From assembly GCA_037447655.1 (NCBI GenBank), contig JBBHKE010001850.1, positions 1-12,483 of the forward strand: 12,483 nucleotides of DNA, in the 5' to 3' direction. Within the stretch, counting starts at the first letter, position 1; each line of letters begins with the position of its first letter. The stretch comes from Zygnema cylindricum. Lineage: Eukaryota > Streptophyta > Zygnematophyceae > Zygnematales > Zygnemataceae. Below, piece after piece: positions 9,343 through 12,483 of the stretch. The notes beneath the pieces are model-generated. The model had not been told where the DNA came from and did not search any database. It saw only the letters and a program-made list of their open reading frames with translations. Both the position numbers and the translations under genes were made by a program.

Positions 9343-10215
9343 CTTTCTCTGCACACCGATGAGATCCTTCATGGGAACAACAAAAGTGAGTGCATTCAAT
9401 CCATGGCGGTTGTAAAATTCAGCGTATTTTTTCATATGTCTCTGTTTGGCCCCCAACCACCCTAAAAGTACAACAGTGGCAGCAGGCTTCTCCCCCCTCT
9501 CCGCCCTCTCCCTCTCCTCTCTCTCCTTCTCACTCATATGCCCACTCTTGCCCTCATATGAGGATGACTCCGACTTCTGAACCGGTAAAGAAAAATGCCA
9601 TGAATGGAGGGATTTGGAGAAGGCAGGGAAGGGAGTGTTAGGGTTTTTGAAAGGATTCGATGAAGAAAAATTACTGGTTGGAAAATTAAAATTAGGGTTT
9701 TGAGAGGCCAAAATTATGGGCGATGTTGATGGCAAGGATCCAGGGAGATCCGATTTCATCAACAAAGAAAAAGAGAGAGGAGAGAAATGAGAATAAGGTG
9801 AGAAAGATAAAGCCCTATTGGAACCATTTAGTGTAGTGGTAAAACTCCTTTGAGATAAAACTACCAATGGACCTATTTGATTTTTCAATAGGGAAGAGGG
9901 AAAAGTCAACGCCATTTGACTGGAAACAGGTAGGAGAGGGAGAGGGAGAGGGAGAGGGAGAGAGGGAGGGAGAGGAGCGGTTTTGTTTGGTAAACTTTCA
10001 GATATAAAAGAATTAGGGTTTGGCGAGATAGCAGAATATTTCACAATCGACTGGGTCTTCTGAGATGAGCCTTTCGACAGAAAATCCGTACGATCTAGCC
10101 GGTCCGTACGATCTGTACGGTCAGTGTTGGCGGCAGCTGTAGCCATGGCGGCTGCTGCCGCAGCAGCAATGGTCGGTGCATGTCCGTACAGTCGTACGGC
10201 AGAGGAGGCAGACAT
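5702..10215 (-). CDS. DUF829/TMEM53-like alpha/beta-hydrolase-fold protein, 5 exons, 583 aa
   Basis: Seen: coding exons are 10215-9343, 9052-8835, 7399-7288, 6883-6645 and 6011-5702 (TGA stop). Donors are GTAAGC, GTACGG, GTAAAC and GTACGA; every acceptor ends in AG; intron phases are 0, 2, 0 and 2; the joined frame stays open. Residues 1-247 are Ser/Pro/Ala-rich and look disordered. The conserved core starts at 248 ([20 protein letters not shown]). It continues with FHTFSNTGW at 354-362, GCVVDSA at 387-393, [15 protein letters not shown] at 402-416, [12 protein letters not shown] at 500-511 and SPHVDHFR at 537-544. Family knowledge: these blocks are typical of DUF829 (Pfam PF05705). Animal TMEM53 is a nuclear-envelope protein; the plant role is, to my knowledge, unknown. 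Inference: Ser358, Asp507 and His539 (or His542) could form a hydrolase triad. No clear membrane helix is visible. The protein is longer than usual (I recall about 400 residues) because of the N-terminal extension and insertions near 315-345 and 417-455. Translation may instead start at Met24. The family call is firm; the ends are less so. Confidence 0.92.
6309..6375. repeat. G19 run followed by (GGGA)n in intron 4
   Basis: A run of 19 G (6309-6327) is followed by repeated GGGA units with a single GAGC interruption. On the + strand, which is the template strand of the DUF829 gene, it could form a G-quadruplex. The transcript carries the complementary CCCT repeats. Confidence 0.85.
6891..7095. 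repeat. GAGGGA microsatellite with a 41-bp tandem duplication in intron 3
   Basis: GAGGGA repeats dominate 6891-7040. Within them a 41-bp unit starting GGAAGAGAAGAAGGAGACGG occurs at 6921-6961 and again from 6962, where its last third diverges. In the transcript this is a CU-rich tract that runs to within about 8 nt of the exon 4 acceptor, so it probably supplies the polypyrimidine tract. Confidence 0.8.
7426..7609. repeat. Imperfect (TTTCAG)n hexamer array in intron 2
   Basis: TTTCAG and variants (TTCCAG, TTGCAG, TTTGAG) recur at 7426-7485 and 7542-7609, separated by about 55 bp of ordinary sequence. The gene's transcript carries CTGAAA repeats. No coding role is visible. Confidence 0.7.
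7738..7830. repeat. Purine-rich GAAGAGAAGA/GAGTTG imperfect repeat in intron 2
   Basis: Irregular GAGTTGAAAGAGAAGAG-like units fill about 90 bp on the + strand, giving a CU-rich stretch in the transcript. It is degenerate and without clear unit boundaries. Confidence 0.5.
7831..8834. other. Rest of intron 2, no recognisable feature
   Basis: This AT-rich kilobase lies inside the 1435-bp second intron. I see no extended coding frame, no RNA gene and no clear transposon ends; A-runs occur near 8357 and 8706. Intron 2 is by far the longest intron, so an old decayed insertion is possible but not visible. Confidence 0.6.
8931..8983. repeat. GA/GGGAGA microsatellite inside coding exon 2
   Basis: The purine tract on the + strand is translated on the minus strand into the Ser/Pro/Leu run at residues 315-332 of the DUF829 protein. 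It sits between the conserved helix ending LERWLELE and the strand leading to FHTFSNTGW, where relatives have a short linker. Confidence 0.85.
9293..9337. repeat. G11 plus (AG)17 beside the intron 1 donor
   Basis: Eleven G are followed by an uninterrupted 34-nt AG repeat ending one base before the donor hexamer's complement. In the transcript intron 1 therefore starts GUAAG followed at once by (CU)17 and C11, a potential polypyrimidine-tract-binding protein site. Confidence 0.9.
9931..9976. repeat. GGGAGA microsatellite inside coding exon 1
   Basis: The + strand GAGGGA repeat is translated on the minus strand into the Pro/Leu run at residues 81-95 ([15 protein letters not shown]). It lies in the disordered N-terminal extension. 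Confidence 0.85.
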
Positions 10216-10450
10216 ATGCAGACGAAGAACAAAGGTTTAGAGTCAACTGATTTTTAACCTATATTAGGCTATTTTCTTTAAAACTTTTTTTTTTTACTTT
10301 CTACTTGGATCAAAATGTGTAAGAGTTTCTCTTTCTTTTATTTTTTGAAATGGCCGAAAAAGAAGAAACTTTGATGTTTTCTTTCGAGCTTTCCTTACCT
10401 CTGCAAACCCTAAAAAAAAACTCCAAAGGTCAAAATTTGAAGAGCCAAAG
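10216..10450 (-). promoter_or_regulatory. Presumed 5' leader of the DUF829 gene, AUG-free
   Basis: Between the TATA-like box and the ATG at 10215 the minus strand contains no ATG at all, which fits a translated mRNA's leader. It holds a telo-box (10405-10413) and a near-perfect donor, AG|GTAAGG, with the GT at 10398-10397. The donor raises the possibility of a leader intron, with a CAG acceptor candidate ending at 10247. That acceptor has an A-rich rather than pyrimidine-rich approach, so the leader intron is weakly supported. Confidence 0.4.
10405..10413 (+). promoter_or_regulatory. Telo-box (AAACCCTAA)
   Basis: An exact AAACCCTAA lies in the presumed leader of the DUF829 gene; it reads TTAGGGTTT in the sense direction. 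In plants this motif is common near transcription starts and is bound by telomere-repeat-binding (TRB) Myb proteins. Three more exact copies lie inside exon 1 at 9638-9646, 9692-9700 and 10013-10021. Confidence 0.5.
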
Positions 10451-10473
10451 ATGCTACTCTGGCCTTCTGCAGG

Positions 10474-10479
10474 TTTATA
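10474..10479 (-). promoter_or_regulatory. TATA-like box upstream of the DUF829 gene
   Basis: On the minus strand the sequence reads CTATAAAC, about 260 bp upstream of the first ATG. A start of transcription roughly 30 bp downstream, near 10445, would give a leader of about 230 nt with no ATG in it. This is motif matching only; no transcript data support it. Confidence 0.4.
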
Positions 10480-10521
10480 GCTAAGTGCAAATCCTCAAAG
10501 TACATTGTACCAGTGTACTTT

Positions 10522-11023
10522 ATTCACGCCGGAATACATGATCGGACGGTCAGGATAGCCTCTGAGAAATACAATGGTAAATATGTACGGTCTCTCATCT
10601 GGCTACAGAATTCTCCGCCCGGTACGCGGAAATGAACGGCAGCAGTTGATCCAGATTCCCTGCATTTGGGATCTCCCACGTTTCCAATATTCGCGTGCAC
10701 TGGATACCAATGTCTACACGCAAACGTGGACGGACAGCCGTAAATTGAGGAGAAAAGGAATATAGCCACGTGTCAGCACAACAGGGAGATTGGGTTGGAA
10801 AGTTGCAGATTCCGCCGCCTTAAAGCGTCTGGATACGATCGATCGCACGGAATCCAAATGGAATTCCCAAAAAAGTTCAGGCCAGACGCACGAAATGATG
10901 AAAACATTCGTATTTATTCCATCTCTTATCGCAAAACGTGCGATATTTCTCTGTAGTCTGTACACAATAGGACTGTACACCGTCAATCGCTATTAAGTAA
11001 AGAAATATTATGTTAAAATTAAT
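10522..11023. other. Upstream flank of the DUF829 gene, no further gene
   Basis: Open frames up to 90 codons exist but overlap one another on both strands and show no known motif. The region again has frequent GTAC and one G-box. Distal promoter elements of the DUF829 gene could lie here; none can be proven from sequence. Confidence 0.5.
10765..10775. promoter_or_regulatory. G-box/ABRE-like GCCACGTGTCA
   Basis: The CACGTG core with CC/TC flanks is the classical plant G-box/ABRE bound by bZIP and bHLH factors. It lies about 285 bp upstream of the TATA-like box of the DUF829 gene. The identical 11-mer also occurs at 28-38 in gene-less DNA, so it may belong to a repeat rather than to this promoter. 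Confidence 0.35.
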
Positions 11024-11033
11024 TAGTGTCATT

Positions 11034-11792
11034 TGTGTTGCATCTAAAACTTATCAAGATAACACCATACCGATAGTTATCGGTTATCGAACGTCGAGGT
11101 CCTTATATCGGTCTGGGAAACAAATTCCATATCGGCAATTACTTTTTATAAATATAGTATGCATACAATAGTACTATATAGCATACTGTATTATATGATT
11201 TTCATTATTTAGCGTGGCATGCCATGTATAAGAATCTGTTCCGCGTATCTATTTAACTGAAAATCTTTATGGACAGCGCTGCACATAAACGTAGACAAAT
11301 ATAAGTTAATACTTTATTGTTATAAAACTATACCATCGAAACGAAAAAAATACAATACATTGTAAAATTATTGAATCAAACTTTTTCCAAAAAAAGACGA
11401 ACAGACTGAAAGAAGCAGACGAACACACCTGTCAGACTGCCGCCATTCCCAGACGCCATATTTTGAAAATTCTGGCAGCACGAATTTTGAAAAACCCCTT
11501 AAATTAGGAATAATGATGGAAAATTCGCTATTTTTTACCGGAATCGGGAGTAAGGGGGTCCGCTGCGCGTCTTGGGAATACGACGTACAGTTGCGTGTAT
11601 ATGTCGTACATTTATCTGTACGGTCCGTACAGTTATCGTTATCGGCATTATCGCCGATAAGTACCCGATATTATCGGCTACTTATCAACGATAAGACCGA
11701 TGTCGTTATAACGTACCAATATATCGATTATCGGGAACCCGAAAAAAGGTCCATATAGGTTATTGGTAAATCCTTACCGATACACAGCACTA
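11034..11792. mobile_element. hAT-like MITE, 759 bp
   Basis: Read inward from 11792 on the minus strand, the right end is TAGTGCTGTGTATCGGTAAG, a form typical of hAT ends. The left end starts TGTGTTGCATC and is only partly complementary to it. An 8-bp direct repeat GTGTCATT flanks the element (11026-11033 and 11793-11800), the duplication length expected for hAT. Subterminal TATCGG/CCGATA motifs are dense at both ends (11071-11113 and 11636-11785). No transposase frame is present. TAGTGTC also recurs at 11811 and 12364, which weakens the duplication argument. Confidence 0.45.
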
Positions 11793-11953
11793 GTGTCATT
11801 GATGCTAATTTAGTGTCGGAGACGTGGCAGATTATGGTCCACGTCCTTAAATAGTATAATTTATTCTATTTAAGATATCAATGTCAAAATTTTGGGGCGC
11901 CGATATAGAGTACATAAGTCTAATAACGATTCAAGGTGTACACCGCGAATCGT

Positions 11954-12427
11954 AATTAGAGTAGTTTAGAGTAAAAAAACCAAAAAAATAAATTAGAGTA
12001 ATGGACGCTAATTGATGTCATAGACCTTTTTCAACAATGAACTTTACTCTAATTTTTATAATGATTCTATATTGGGTTATGTAGGTGATAATTAAGTGTG
12101 CGCTAATTGTCAACACTAACTTACGTAGACGTACAAAATTTGTCAGTCTGTTTATTTCAACGTCAATGTGACGTTGTCTAATTTGTAGCGCTAGATGTCA
12201 GTTCCGTCTGACAAACCGGCAATAGTTACATGAAAATTATACGCATATGCGTAATTAATTACCAACAGTTATTAGCGACGGATTACCAATATAATTCGTA
12301 AGTATACAGTATTCCCGTTATGTTTTTTTCATTTTCATTTGACAATGTACTTTTAAACTCTAATAGTGTCGCGCTTTGGAGCTTATATTAGAGTAAATTT
12401 ACTTTAATAAAGACTCTTAACTCTAAT
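11954..12427. repeat. Scattered TTAGAGTA/TACTCTAA repeats in both orientations
   Basis: Copies occur at 11954-11963, 11991-12001, 12044-12054 (inverted), 12357-12364 (inverted), 12387-12396 and 12420-12427 (inverted). The pair 11991-12001 and 12044-12054 is an exact 11-bp inverted repeat. This pattern resembles subterminal repeats of a decayed DNA transposon, but I could not define ends. Confidence 0.5.
12139..12216. repeat. Nested inverted repeats
   Basis: Outer arms TTTGTCAG and CTGACAAA enclose an inner hairpin, CAACGTCA-ATG-TGACGTTG (12158-12176, 8-bp perfect stem). A 14-bp perfect palindrome, TACGCATATGCGTA, follows at 12240-12253. No RNA family is recognised. Confidence 0.5.
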
Positions 12428-12483
12428 TACGTTTCTTTCGTACGACGAAGTCGAAAAACGAACAATTATTACAATTAAGTTTC

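Larger units (their letters stand above)
11801..12483. other. AT-rich gene-less right flank
   Basis: No frame of useful length is present. The visible structure is the scattered TTAGAGTA family, the nested inverted repeats and TAGTGTC repeats (11811, 12364), all of which suggest decayed DNA transposon sequence. Confidence 0.5.

Noticed and set aside
266-10549. GATCGGACGG shared at 266-275 and 10540-10549 as transposon ends
   Set aside because: Similarity does not extend beyond about 10 bp, and no matching inverted end or target duplication is visible.
1-12483. LTR retrotransposon or retroviral-type remains
   Set aside because: I saw no reverse transcriptase, integrase or gag-like motifs, no primer-binding site and no long direct repeats. 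4621-4860 vaguely resembles dispersed plant repeats, but not enough to call.

Overview
The window looks like nuclear DNA of a land plant. It is AT-rich and full of microsatellites, and it holds one spliced gene whose conserved blocks resemble plant DUF829/TMEM53-like proteins. A telo-box (AAACCCTAA) lies in the presumed 5' leader, and the flanks carry small non-autonomous DNA transposons. I see no bacterial operons, rRNA, tRNA or CRISPR. The species cannot be named from this sequence.

The only gene I can support runs on the minus strand from 10215 down to 5702. It has five coding exons (10215-9343, 9052-8835, 7399-7288, 6883-6645, 6011-5702), all four introns are GT-AG, and the spliced frame gives 583 residues. 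It encodes an alpha/beta-hydrolase-like DUF829 protein with a long disordered N-terminal extension and low-complexity insertions that come directly from microsatellites in the exons. A TATA-like box (10474-10479), an AUG-free leader and a telo-box lie upstream.

Layout from left to right. 1-1946 is gene-less and rich in GTAC and ACGTG motifs. 1950-2752 is a PIF/Harbinger-like MITE with 20-bp perfect inverted ends and TTA target duplications. About 2920-3723 is a repeat dense in CGGGTA and TATCG with a hAT-like right end, enclosing a C-run/G-run inverted repeat. 3724-5701 is AT-rich and gene-less, with small tandem repeats. 5702-10215 is the gene, with long purine tracts on the + strand (pyrimidine in the transcript). 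10216-10500 is the leader and core promoter. 10501-11033 is gene-less. 11034-11792 is a second hAT-like element. 11793-12483 is gene-less with repeated TTAGAGTA/TACTCTAA motifs.

The most interesting pattern is compositional. GTAC is very common in both flanks (about 13 and 10 per kb by hand count) and scarce from about 4078 to 10080 (under 2 per kb). The right-hand boundary falls inside exon 1, where GTACG motifs are translated into a DRTD-type repeat, and GTACG also forms two of the four splice donors. I found no multi-gene system.
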